Positions 8,679 to 15,793 of a stretch of 19,609 nucleotides of DNA are shown here, piece by piece. A model generated the notes under the pieces. The model had not been told where the DNA came from. It did not search any database and saw nothing but the letters and a program-made list of their open reading frames with translations. Every line of letters starts with the position of its first letter. Within the stretch, counting starts at the first letter, position 1. The translations under genes and the position numbers were made by a program. The stretch spans positions 1 through 19,609 of the forward strand of contig JAKSQG010000016.1 of assembly GCA_024404275.1 (NCBI GenBank). Direction: 5' to 3'. This DNA comes from Clostridia bacterium (GTDB lineage Bacteria; Bacillota; Clostridia; Christensenellales; Aristaeellaceae).

Positions 8679-8707
8679 TTGACAGGATTATCGAAAACTG
8701 ATATAAT
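8679..8707 (+). promoter_or_regulatory. Consensus promoter of the GntR-type gene
   Basis: TTGACA at 8679-8684 and TATAAT at 8702-8707 have a 17-base spacer, an exact consensus. The start would fall near 8714. Confidence 0.85.
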
Positions 8708-8714
8708 ATTTTCG
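8692..8714. promoter_or_regulatory. Palindrome enclosing the -10 box, probable autoregulatory operator
   Basis: CGAAAA (8692-8697) and TTTTCG (8709-8714) are inverted arms around 11 bases containing the -10 hexamer. A regulator bound here would block RNA polymerase. I infer control by the GntR-type protein encoded just downstream. Confidence 0.5.
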
Positions 8715-8760
8715 GAAAAACCCAAATATTTCCTTTACAAAGCTGAAAGGGGCATTGATT

Positions 8761-9399
8761 TTGCGTCCTGTCGATCGCGTTTATCAGTCCTTGTACCAGA
8801 AAATCATGAATGGTGAGTATTCACCGGCTGAAACATTGATTGAGACCAATCTGGTCAATGAATATAACGTCAGTCACAACACCGTCAAAAAAGCCTTGCT
8901 GATGCTGCTCAGTGAAGGTCTTATCGACATGGAACCCAACAAGAGTGCCCGCGTCACATCCTGCACTGCCAAGGATGTGCTGGATACCATCGATCTTGGG
9001 TTGCTGCTGCTGCCTTACAACGTCCGGTTGACGGTACCCGTGATCAATGATACAGTGCTGATGAAGCTGAGAAACGCTCTCGAAGAGATGGAAAACCTGT
9101 ACCGCCGTCAGGATTACCCCAGCTACGGCAGTGCCGCCCTGCGGTATCTGATGCCCCTTTACGCAGCTTGTCCGAACCGCATCTCCAGTGAAATCGCCGT
9201 CAAGCTGATGGGACGTATCTCACGCTATTATGCGCGGCTGCTGTCGCTTTCCGCCTGCATGGAACGGATACTCCACAATTACCGTACCATCCTGACCGCG
9301 TTGGAGCATCGTGATGCCGAAGCCGCTGCCGAGGCTGTGACCGCCGGCATCATGGCTTTCAAGGAAGATTTTCTGCGCAGTCAAAGCATTATACTGTAA
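8761..9399 (+). CDS. GntR-family transcriptional regulator with a divergent FCD-like domain
   Basis: The 212-residue protein has an N-terminal winged-helix GntR domain (about residues 3-65): LYQKIMNGEYSPAETLIET, NEYNVSHNTVKKALLMLLSEGLI, then the wing. I chose the TTG at 8761 because AAAGGGG (8746-8752) lies eight bases upstream; the earlier TTG at 8755 would be only two bases from it. The C-terminal half is helical and resembles the FCD ligand domain of FadR-type regulators, ending with a repeat-like ALEHRDAEAAAEAVTAGI segment. The last metal-binding histidine usual after this segment is not present, so a metal-bound ligand site is doubtful. The target is unknown. A palindrome over its own promoter suggests autoregulation. 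It stands alone between divergent and convergent neighbours. Confidence 0.85.
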   Translation: MRPVDRVYQSLYQKIMNGEYSPAETLIETNLVNEYNVSHNTVKKALLMLLSEGLIDMEPNKSARVTSCTAKDVLDTIDLGLLLLPYNVRLTVPVINDTVLMKLRNALEEMENLYRRQDYPSYGSAALRYLMPLYAACPNRISSEIAVKLMGRISRYYARLLSLSACMERILHNYRTILTALEHRDAEAAAEAVTAGIMAFKEDFLRSQSIIL

Positions 9400-9410
9400 C
9401 ATCTGCATAC

Positions 9411-9441
9411 AAAAAGCGGGAAGCTGCCTTCCCGCTTTTTT
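9411..9441. terminator. Bidirectional terminator between the GntR-type gene and the propeller operon
   Basis: AAGCGGGAAG (9414-9423), loop CTGC and CTTCCCGCTT (9428-9437) form a perfect stem, with A5 before and T6 after. It ends the GntR transcript and the leftward lacZ operon. Confidence 0.93.
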
Positions 9442-9446
9442 GATTG

Positions 9447-11444
9447 TCAGTTCAGACGAATACCGTACATATACGCGTTGTTTTTGGAGCAGGTACCGAT
9501 GACCAGCATGTCATTGTACACAGCCGGGCTGCCCTGAATTTCGCCACCCAGGTTCAGCGCATCACACATGGCACCCGTACTGCCATCCATCATATACAAA
9601 ATGCCATCCTGACCGCCCTGAATGACCCAAGCCCTGCCCTCGGCGTTATAAACAGCCACAGGACTGGACACGCAATTGCAGTCCAGCACATTTTCCCATA
9701 CAAGCTCGCCCGTCTGCTTGTTGAGCGCGATGATGCGGGATTTTTTGCCGCCATCCGTCATATTGACGGTGAAGATCACCAGATCTTCGATCGTCTGATC
9801 GCCCACCAGCGGACTGGCTTTGAGACCGGAAAGCTGATCGGCATCATAGTTGCAGGTGACCGTATAGGTCCAGTTAGTCTCACCCGTCAGGGCATTCATG
9901 CCGCGAAGAGTGGCCAGCTTTTTACTCTTGGTACGGGCGTACACGGTGTTGCCGGTAAACAGCGACACACTGCCGTTCTCGTCCGTATCAAGGGCGATGG
10001 CAGCATCCACATTATCGCCGACATCCGCCGCCCACACAGCCGACATGGTATCGGTATCGATGCACTGCAGAATACCATAGGTATCCGCCGTGTACAGGTA
10101 TTTGCCGTACATGGCCAGACTGGTCTCGATACCGGTCTTGTTTTCGGCTTCACTGCCCGATTTTGTCTTGAGCACTACAGAATCGGGGTTCAGGGTCAGA
10201 CGCGCCGTATCCAGCAGATTGCCCGCCCCGTCCCGGAAGGTGAAGGTCGGGTTCAGCGCAATGGTGTAGATGAGGCCGTTCTCACCGCCGACCATCATGG
10301 TGTGGGTCTCGCGATCGATCAGCGCGCTGCCGTCAAAAGCACCGTTATTGACGTACTGGCTCTGTGTGGAGGAGGAACGGCCGCTGACAAACAGCAGCTC
10401 CTTGCCATCCAGCAGGCTGTACACATGGAAACCGATGGGGCCCGTACTCTTGGGCAGCTTGGAAATGGCCTGACCTACCGTCAGCAGCGGATAGCCATAG
10501 GGATCGACGCTGACAGAGGATTTGATGGGATAACCCAACTTGATGGGATCACGCGTGGGCTGGCCGTCATTGAGATCGAGGAAGTAGATATTGCCGTCCT
10601 GTGCGCCGAAAATAACTTCCTTCAGGGCCGGTACCGTGCGCTTGGCATCATAGATGTTCATCCATTTTTCGCGGGCTGTTTGCGCCCACTTGATGATGGC
10701 GGGCTGCCCCGTACAGCCCACGCCATACAGGGTGCCGTTGTCCGAGGTCTTGAGGCTGCCCAGCTCGTACTTCCACTCCACACTCAGCTTGGCCAACGCC
10801 ATCTCCGCCGTGCCGGATACGGCATTCTGGCGGAAATTGCTGCCGCGGAAGGCAAACACACCGCAGCCCAGATAACCCTCGTTGATGTAAGCGGAAGGCT
10901 CACGCAGCACGATGGATTCCTTGCGGGTATAATTCTTGGTGGATTTACCGTTCTGATAGACTGTACCTGTGATTTTCAGTTTTTTGGGCATTGTGCTGTC
11001 CACCGCGGCAGCCTCCTGCAAAGGCAAGGGCGTAGCTGTCGGCACTGCCGTGGGAACAGCCGTGGGAACAGCCGTCGGCTCGGCAGTCGGTACTGCCGTA
11101 GGAGCAGCGGTCGGTTCAGTTGTCGGCACCGCTGTCGGCTCCTGTGCCTTGCCCGCGGCAGCCTCAATGACACCGCCGCCGATCAGCTGAAGACCCTCTG
11201 CCGGCAGATAACCGACCTTGCCATCCAGCGTATAGATGCGGCACCACAGTGTGCCGTTCACCGCAACGGTGTCCTCTGTTTCCAGCTGCAGAAGCGTATT
11301 GGCAGCGACCTGAAAAACAACGTCTCCGCCAGCCGCTTCCGACCGCATCTCCGCTGCCTGTGTGGTCAGGGCACTGCGTCTTTCCGCTTGTGCCACGCCG
11401 CAGCAGATCAACAGGATCAGCAGAAGGGTTAAGGCTTTTTTCAT
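9447..11444 (-). CDS. Secreted PQQ-like beta-propeller protein with SH3-like domain and Pro-Thr linker
   Basis: The 665-residue protein begins with a clear signal peptide (two Lys, a hydrophobic stretch, likely cleavage after A20 in VAQA). There is no convincing lipobox and no other membrane segment, so it is probably exported. Residues about 42-90 look like a bacterial SH3 domain (TLWCRIYTLDGKVGYLP). Residues 102-143 form a proline-threonine linker with PTAV-type repeats. From about residue 190 to the end, repeats of the type GNIYFLDLNDG, GLIYTIALNP, GILQCIDTDTMSAVWAA and GILYMMDGSTG fit a PQQ/WD40-like beta-propeller. No catalytic residues are recognisable. It is the last gene of the operon starting at lacZ, 18 bases after the preceding gene, with an AGGAA site before ATG 11442-11444. 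The function is unknown. Confidence 0.85.
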   Translation of the reverse strand: MKKALTLLLILLICCGVAQAERRSALTTQAAEMRSEAAGGDVVFQVAANTLLQLETEDTVAVNGTLWCRIYTLDGKVGYLPAEGLQLIGGGVIEAAAGKAQEPTAVPTTEPTAAPTAVPTAEPTAVPTAVPTAVPTATPLPLQEAAAVDSTMPKKLKITGTVYQNGKSTKNYTRKESIVLREPSAYINEGYLGCGVFAFRGSNFRQNAVSGTAEMALAKLSVEWKYELGSLKTSDNGTLYGVGCTGQPAIIKWAQTAREKWMNIYDAKRTVPALKEVIFGAQDGNIYFLDLNDGQPTRDPIKLGYPIKSSVSVDPYGYPLLTVGQAISKLPKSTGPIGFHVYSLLDGKELLFVSGRSSSTQSQYVNNGAFDGSALIDRETHTMMVGGENGLIYTIALNPTFTFRDGAGNLLDTARLTLNPDSVVLKTKSGSEAENKTGIETSLAMYGKYLYTADTYGILQCIDTDTMSAVWAADVGDNVDAAIALDTDENGSVSLFTGNTVYARTKSKKLATLRGMNALTGETNWTYTVTCNYDADQLSGLKASPLVGDQTIEDLVIFTVNMTDGGKKSRIIALNKQTGELVWENVLDCNCVSSPVAVYNAEGRAWVIQGGQDGILYMMDGSTGAMCDALNLGGEIQGSPAVYNDMLVIGTCSKNNAYMYGIRLN
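11016..11141 (-). repeat. 12-base tandem repeat region coding for the Pro-Thr linker
   Basis: On the plus strand, GCCGTGGGAACA-like units recur with a 12-base period, interrupted by variants. On the coding strand each unit specifies Pro-Thr-Ala-Val or a close variant. Such coding minisatellites can change copy number by slippage in whole units without shifting frame. Confidence 0.8.
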
Positions 11445-11462
11445 ACTTGTTGTTCCTTTCCT

Positions 11463-11930
11463 TTACTGGGCAAACCGCAGCTGCAGCACATAAAAGTAAC
11501 TGGACAGCCGGTTCATGGCAAGAAGCAGGTCCTCCCGTTCCTCGGGGTAGGCATGAATGGCCGCCAGCTCTGCCTCTCTTGTCAAGGCACGCAGACGGTT
11601 CATCTGCAGGGAAAGTCTTCCGTTGCTGACCGAAGGCTGAATGTGCCCGGCAAATCCCATCTTTTCGGGATTGTGTGACAGCTTCTGCACATTTTCGGCG
11701 TTCATGCCGCCAAGCGTCCAGGCGGTAAGCGGCTTACCGGTCACACCGGAGCTCATCACCTGACGAAGCAGATTGACAGCATCCAGCAGCAGCCCCTGGT
11801 ATTCCGTCGGACTGTCGCACATGGCCAGCAGGATCTCGCTCTCCAATGTATCCACCTTGCCGCGGAACACAATGCGCGCGTCGGTTTTTTCCACGCGGAG
11901 CTCCGCGTTCAGGTCTGTCAGATGTTCCAT
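11463..11930 (-). CDS. EutT/PduO-like cobalamin adenosyltransferase family protein
   Basis: The 155-residue protein matches the helical core of the cobalamin adenosyltransferase superfamily. RGKVDTLESEILLA is at residues 23-36, LSHNPEKMGF follows at 84-93, then the RALTREAELAAIHA helix and the closing MNRLSSYFYVLQL (139-151), close to the LNRLSDYLF motif of this family. These enzymes move adenosyl from ATP to cob(I)alamin to make coenzyme B12. The N-terminal glycine-rich ATP motif of PduO and the Cys-Cys metal motif of EutT are absent, so activity is uncertain. It starts inside the end of the PHP gene (13-base overlap), with GGAGG four to five bases upstream, indicating translational coupling. 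No B12-dependent enzyme is visible nearby. Confidence 0.62.
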   Translation of the reverse strand: MEHLTDLNAELRVEKTDARIVFRGKVDTLESEILLAMCDSPTEYQGLLLDAVNLLRQVMSSGVTGKPLTAWTLGGMNAENVQKLSHNPEKMGFAGHIQPSVSNGRLSLQMNRLRALTREAELAAIHAYPEEREDLLLAMNRLSSYFYVLQLRFAQ

Positions 11931-12613
11931 ACACCCTCCGGATGTTCCAGCTCATAGCGGCCGGAACGCAGTATTTCAAGCAGTTTCTGATTGTCGCGGA
12001 TCCGTTCTTCCGTCAGGATGCCGCCGTTTGTATTGCCATCGGCATGATGCAGGTCACTGCCGCTGGTCATCAGCAAGCCGTGTTTTTTTGCCCAGATATA
12101 CGCCAGATAATCGTGGCTGTCATGACCCGCATTGCCATTGAAGGCTTCCACGCCGTCCAGCAGGTTGTTTTGCATGATGAGCGTCTGATAACGGAAGGGA
12201 TGCGCCTGCACCAGCAGCAATCCTGCCTCACGGACGGCGTCGCTGAGCTGCTTCAGGGTAAAATGCAGCATTTCCCCCGTCTTCAGCAGCCAATCTTCCG
12301 TCACGCCATACACCAGATAATCGTTGGAAAGATACTTTTCCCGTGATTCGCTCAGGTTGATCTCACAGCCCAGCAGCACATCAAAATCATCCCCGGCTGC
12401 TTCCTTCAAAGCGTTATAACCGCTCATGAAGTGATGCACCTTTTCTTCCCAACTGGCATCCTCCATCTGATAGAAGGTCCACAGGTTGATATGGTTGGTG
12501 GAGACCATGCCATGATAGCCCGCAGCCTTCAGCACCGCTACTTCTTCCGCGGGTGTGATATCCGCACAGTGGCTGACACCCTTGGAGTGGGTGTGCATTT
12601 CCAGCTTATACAT
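11918..12613 (-). CDS. PHP-domain metal-dependent phosphoesterase
   Basis: The 231-residue protein has the four PHP motifs: HTH at residues 7-9 (EMHTHSKG), STNH at 38-41, the QAHPFR segment, and SGSDLHHAD near the C-terminus. PHP proteins coordinate metal ions through these histidines and aspartates and usually hydrolyse phosphoesters or phosphate from histidinol phosphate, nucleotides or similar compounds. The substrate cannot be read from the sequence, and nothing links it to histidine synthesis. The start ATG at 12611-12613 follows the lacZ stop by one base, and an AGGAAGG site lies inside the lacZ end. It is the second gene of the operon and overlaps the third by 13 bases. Confidence 0.88.
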   Translation of the reverse strand: MYKLEMHTHSKGVSHCADITPAEEVAVLKAAGYHGMVSTNHINLWTFYQMEDASWEEKVHHFMSGYNALKEAAGDDFDVLLGCEINLSESREKYLSNDYLVYGVTEDWLLKTGEMLHFTLKQLSDAVREAGLLLVQAHPFRYQTLIMQNNLLDGVEAFNGNAGHDSHDYLAYIWAKKHGLLMTSGSDLHHADGNTNGGILTEERIRDNQKLLEILRSGRYELEHPEGVWNI

Positions 12614-12614
12614 T

Positions 12615-15600
12615 TTATTTACCTTCCTTTACACGGCTTTCGCACAGCCTACCTGCCGCAGTAACAGAGACCGTCTGCAGGTCGCAGGGCAGCATGACAA
12701 AGCGGAAAGAGCGTTTTTCCTTCAGATACAGGCAGAAGCGTTCCGCGGCGGCAGGACCGCAGGAGGCGGTACCGAGACCGCCCATTGCACCATCGATGAG
12801 CAGCGTCACATTTTTGGAACGGATGATCTCATCATCGTGCGCCGCGGCTTCCAGCATTTCGGGCGTGTAATCGTGAGCGCTGAAGCTGAAGCGGTCGCCT
12901 GCGATCACCAGCGCCGCACCGCGGCTGTCCGCCACCGCCAGATAGCGGGTATCCTCGTGAGCGCCGTTTTCCTGCGGATACACATAAGGCTCATGGGTGT
13001 CTTCCACCCGCGCCTCGTACAGACCAAGGAGAGCGGCTTCCTTTTTATCGGGATAACTCTCGGTCTTTCCACGTCCCAGCCATACCAGGCGGCGCGCTTC
13101 GGGGTTCAGTTCGGCACGCATGCCGAGACGCGGCAGCACGCAGTTGATGGCTTTCAGCGGTTCATACACTGCCTCCAGTGACAGAACGCCATCCGCCGTC
13201 ACACACCAGTGCTGAACAAAGCGCACCACAGGCGGCATGATCTTTTGCGCGTATACACAGCTGACCGTAATGACGGCACAGCCGTTTTCCAGTGCGCCAT
13301 CCAGCTTTTCGCCGCGGGCCATCAAACGATCCAACCCCAGCTTACGCCATTCCTCCACCGCGCAATAGCCATGATGACCGCGGTCATTATCGGTAGGAGC
13401 ACGCCACAGGTTCATCTTCAGAGGCGATTTCAGCAGGCTGACACCGTTCAGCGCTGCTTTTTCAAGACCCTCGCGGCCAAACACATACTCAAAGCTGCCG
13501 CCGCGCACCATGACCTTATCCGCTGTCCGCTCCACGGTCAGCGTCGTCTTCGGCAATACCGGCAGAGGTTGTTTCTCGCCCAGCTGCAGTTCAAACTGCT
13601 CGTGGGCGACCACCCAGCCGGCCGGAGCCCATGCAGCGTCTTCCTTCAGGCTGAACACGATATTCAGCACCGACCCTTCGGGATAGCATCCCAGCTCCAG
13701 CTTGCGGCGCTGTGTGCGTCCTGCGGCTGCGGTCAGGGCAATTTCGCCGCGCTTCAGCACTTTTCCCTCGGCTTCCACCGTATAGGTGCCACGGTAAATG
13801 CTGAGCGGCAGAAAATCAAGGCAGTTGCGGAAACTGACCAGACCCTGTGCTTCATCCAGCAGCTTTGCACGCACGGGACGGATCACATGCTTGTACTCCA
13901 TCAAGCCGGTATGCGGCGTACGGTCGGGATAGGTCAGGGCATCGACGCAGAAGTTGCCGTCATGCGGCCACTCGCCAAAGTCACCGCCGTAGGCATAGGC
14001 TTTTTTGCCGTTGCGTTCCACCTCAAGACCATGATCCGCCCATTCCCAGATGCAGCCGCCCATGAATTCCTTATGGGCGTAATACAGCTGTTGATAATCC
14101 TCCAGCAGACCCGGACCCTGCCCCATGGCATGCGCATATTCGCACTGGAAGAAGGGCTTCTTTAACGGCTTTTGGGCCAGTTCCCGCATCCAATCAGGGC
14201 TGGCATACATGCGGGACAGCACATCGGCAGTAATGGCTTCCTGATCCCGCTCATAATGAATGGGACGGGAAGCATCCAGCGCACGCATGGCGGCTGCCAT
14301 TTCCACATGGCAGAATCCGTAGCCGGACTCATTTCCCAGCGACCACATGATAATTGACGGGTGGTTGCGGTCGCGCTGTACCATGCGCACACCGCGATCC
14401 ACAAACTGACGGCTCCAGCGGGGCTGTTCCGCCAGCCAGTTGTAGTTTTCAAACTTGACCACGCCATGGCACTCAATATCCGCTTCATCCACCACGTACA
14501 GACCGTACTCATCGCACAGTTCCAGAAAACGCGGATCGTTGGGATAATGGCTGGTACGCACGGTATTGATATTGTGCTGCTTCATCAGGATGATATCCTT
14601 CAGCATCTCATTGACCGGCGTATAATAGCCCAGTGCCGGGTGGGTATCGTGGCGGTTAACGCCCTTCAGCTTGACAGGACGACCGTTGACCTTGAACACG
14701 GCATCCACGATCTCGATGCGGTCAAAACCGGTCCTGACAGCTTCCGCCTGACCGTTGATCTCCGCCAGCACGGTATACAGATTCGGTGTTTCCGCCGTCC
14801 ACAGGTCGGCATCTTCCACTTCCCCGCGCACGATGGCCACATCATCCTGCACAGCGGCTTCGGCAGTAAACACCGTATTGCCTTCGCGCAGCAGCGTAAA
14901 GCGCACCTTTTCGGCACCGCGGACAAAAGCCCGCAATTCGAATACGCCCGTCCTGTAATCATCCTTCAGCGTGGTATCGGCTTCCAGATTCATGATGGCA
15001 TCATCCGGCAGGGCAATCAGCGAAACATCACGGAAGATGCCCGCCAGACGCCACATATCCTGATCTTCCAGATAGGTGCCGTCCGACCACTGCAGCACCA
15101 CCACCTTCAGGCGGTTTTCGCCCTGATTGACAGCATCGGTGATGTCAAACTCCGCCGGCATATGCGGACCCTTGGAGAAACCGACCAGTTCGTCATTGAC
15201 ATAGGCGTAATAGCAGCTGCTGACACCGTCAAAGCGCAGCAGCACCTGACGATCCTCAAAGCATTCGGGAATGATAAAGCTTCTTTCGTAAACGCCCACC
15301 GGGGTATCATCGGGCACATAGGGCGGGTCAAAGGGAATGGGATAGGCGACATTGGTATACTGCGGAGCACCAAAGCCTTGCAGCTGCCATACACCGGGCA
15401 CACGGATGGTACCGCGTACGCCTTCGCCCTTGTTTCCGCTCAGCTCTTCCACATCGTGATAGGAAGCATAATAAGTAAAATCCCATTGTCCGTTCAATGT
15501 GACAAAGAACGGACACAGCGCCCTTTCACCGCGAAGCGCACTCTCGCGGTCGGCATAGGGCACCAGGGTAGTTCTCATCGGCAAACGGTACAGCTGCGTG

Positions 15601-15629
15601 CAGTCAAGATCCATAAACTCGGTTCTCAT
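12615..15629 (-). CDS. lacZ: Beta-galactosidase, glycoside hydrolase family 2 (LacZ type)
   Basis: The product of about 1004 residues cleaves terminal beta-galactosides such as lactose. There is no signal peptide, so it acts in the cytoplasm. Domain order follows LacZ: a jelly-roll domain with LNGQWDFTYYAS and VPGVWQLQGFGAPQYTNVAYP, immunoglobulin-like domains, a TIM barrel, and a C-terminal beta-sandwich. The acid/base Glu is E434 in WSLGNESGYG and the nucleophile E497 in FQCEYAHAMG. GVNRHDTHPALGYY and MGGCIWEWADHGL are also family motifs. Two start codons compete. ATG at 15629 has a GGGGG run nine bases upstream and is preferred. ATG at 15638 touches that run and would add three residues. 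It is the first gene of a four-gene operon. No lactose transporter is present in the window. Confidence 0.95.
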   Translation of the reverse strand: MRTEFMDLDCTQLYRLPMRTTLVPYADRESALRGERALCPFFVTLNGQWDFTYYASYHDVEELSGNKGEGVRGTIRVPGVWQLQGFGAPQYTNVAYPIPFDPPYVPDDTPVGVYERSFIIPECFEDRQVLLRFDGVSSCYYAYVNDELVGFSKGPHMPAEFDITDAVNQGENRLKVVVLQWSDGTYLEDQDMWRLAGIFRDVSLIALPDDAIMNLEADTTLKDDYRTGVFELRAFVRGAEKVRFTLLREGNTVFTAEAAVQDDVAIVRGEVEDADLWTAETPNLYTVLAEINGQAEAVRTGFDRIEIVDAVFKVNGRPVKLKGVNRHDTHPALGYYTPVNEMLKDIILMKQHNINTVRTSHYPNDPRFLELCDEYGLYVVDEADIECHGVVKFENYNWLAEQPRWSRQFVDRGVRMVQRDRNHPSIIMWSLGNESGYGFCHVEMAAAMRALDASRPIHYERDQEAITADVLSRMYASPDWMRELAQKPLKKPFFQCEYAHAMGQGPGLLEDYQQLYYAHKEFMGGCIWEWADHGLEVERNGKKAYAYGGDFGEWPHDGNFCVDALTYPDRTPHTGLMEYKHVIRPVRAKLLDEAQGLVSFRNCLDFLPLSIYRGTYTVEAEGKVLKRGEIALTAAAGRTQRRKLELGCYPEGSVLNIVFSLKEDAAWAPAGWVVAHEQFELQLGEKQPLPVLPKTTLTVERTADKVMVRGGSFEYVFGREGLEKAALNGVSLLKSPLKMNLWRAPTDNDRGHHGYCAVEEWRKLGLDRLMARGEKLDGALENGCAVITVSCVYAQKIMPPVVRFVQHWCVTADGVLSLEAVYEPLKAINCVLPRLGMRAELNPEARRLVWLGRGKTESYPDKKEAALLGLYEARVEDTHEPYVYPQENGAHEDTRYLAVADSRGAALVIAGDRFSFSAHDYTPEMLEAAAHDDEIIRSKNVTLLIDGAMGGLGTASCGPAAAERFCLYLKEKRSFRFVMLPCDLQTVSVTAAGRLCESRVKEGK

Positions 15630-15657
15630 CACGGCCATCCCCCGAAATCATGAGTTC

Positions 15658-15670
15658 GCGCTAAAAGCGC
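15658..15670. promoter_or_regulatory. Inverted repeat at the lacZ transcription start, possible operator
   Basis: GCGCT (15658-15662) and AGCGC (15666-15670) are exact inverted arms with AAA between. On the minus strand this lies just after the -10 box, near the predicted start site, where a repressor could block transcription. The arms are short, so chance cannot be excluded. Confidence 0.35.
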
Positions 15671-15676
15671 AGTATA

Positions 15677-15705
15677 ATTATATGTTTTTTGCCTGCGTCT
15701 GTCAA
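15677..15705 (-). promoter_or_regulatory. Consensus promoter of the lacZ operon
   Basis: On the minus strand TTGACA (15705-15700) and TATAAT (15682-15677) are separated by 17 bases, matching the sigma-A consensus exactly. The lacZ start lies about 40 bases beyond. Confidence 0.85.
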
Positions 15706-15749
15706 GAAAACGCCTGATTCGGCAGGCAATTCCAAAGTGTTCGGCATAT

Positions 15750-15783
15750 AAAAACAGCGCGGAGAAAGCTCTCCGCACTGTTT
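15750..15783 (-). terminator. Terminator after oadA
   Basis: The arms 15780-15770 and 15765-15755 pair (one G-U) around GCTT, and a T-run follows on the minus strand. It lies 11 bases beyond the oadA stop. Confidence 0.85.
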
Positions 15784-15793
15784 GTTATTGTAC

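Noticed and set aside
11016..11141. CRISPR array
   Set aside because: The 12-base repeats are in frame, have no spacers and code for a Pro-Thr linker.
9444..11432. Plus-strand open frame of 662 codons opposite the propeller gene
   Set aside because: The minus strand has a signal peptide, repeat domains and an operon context; the plus-strand translation has no family features.
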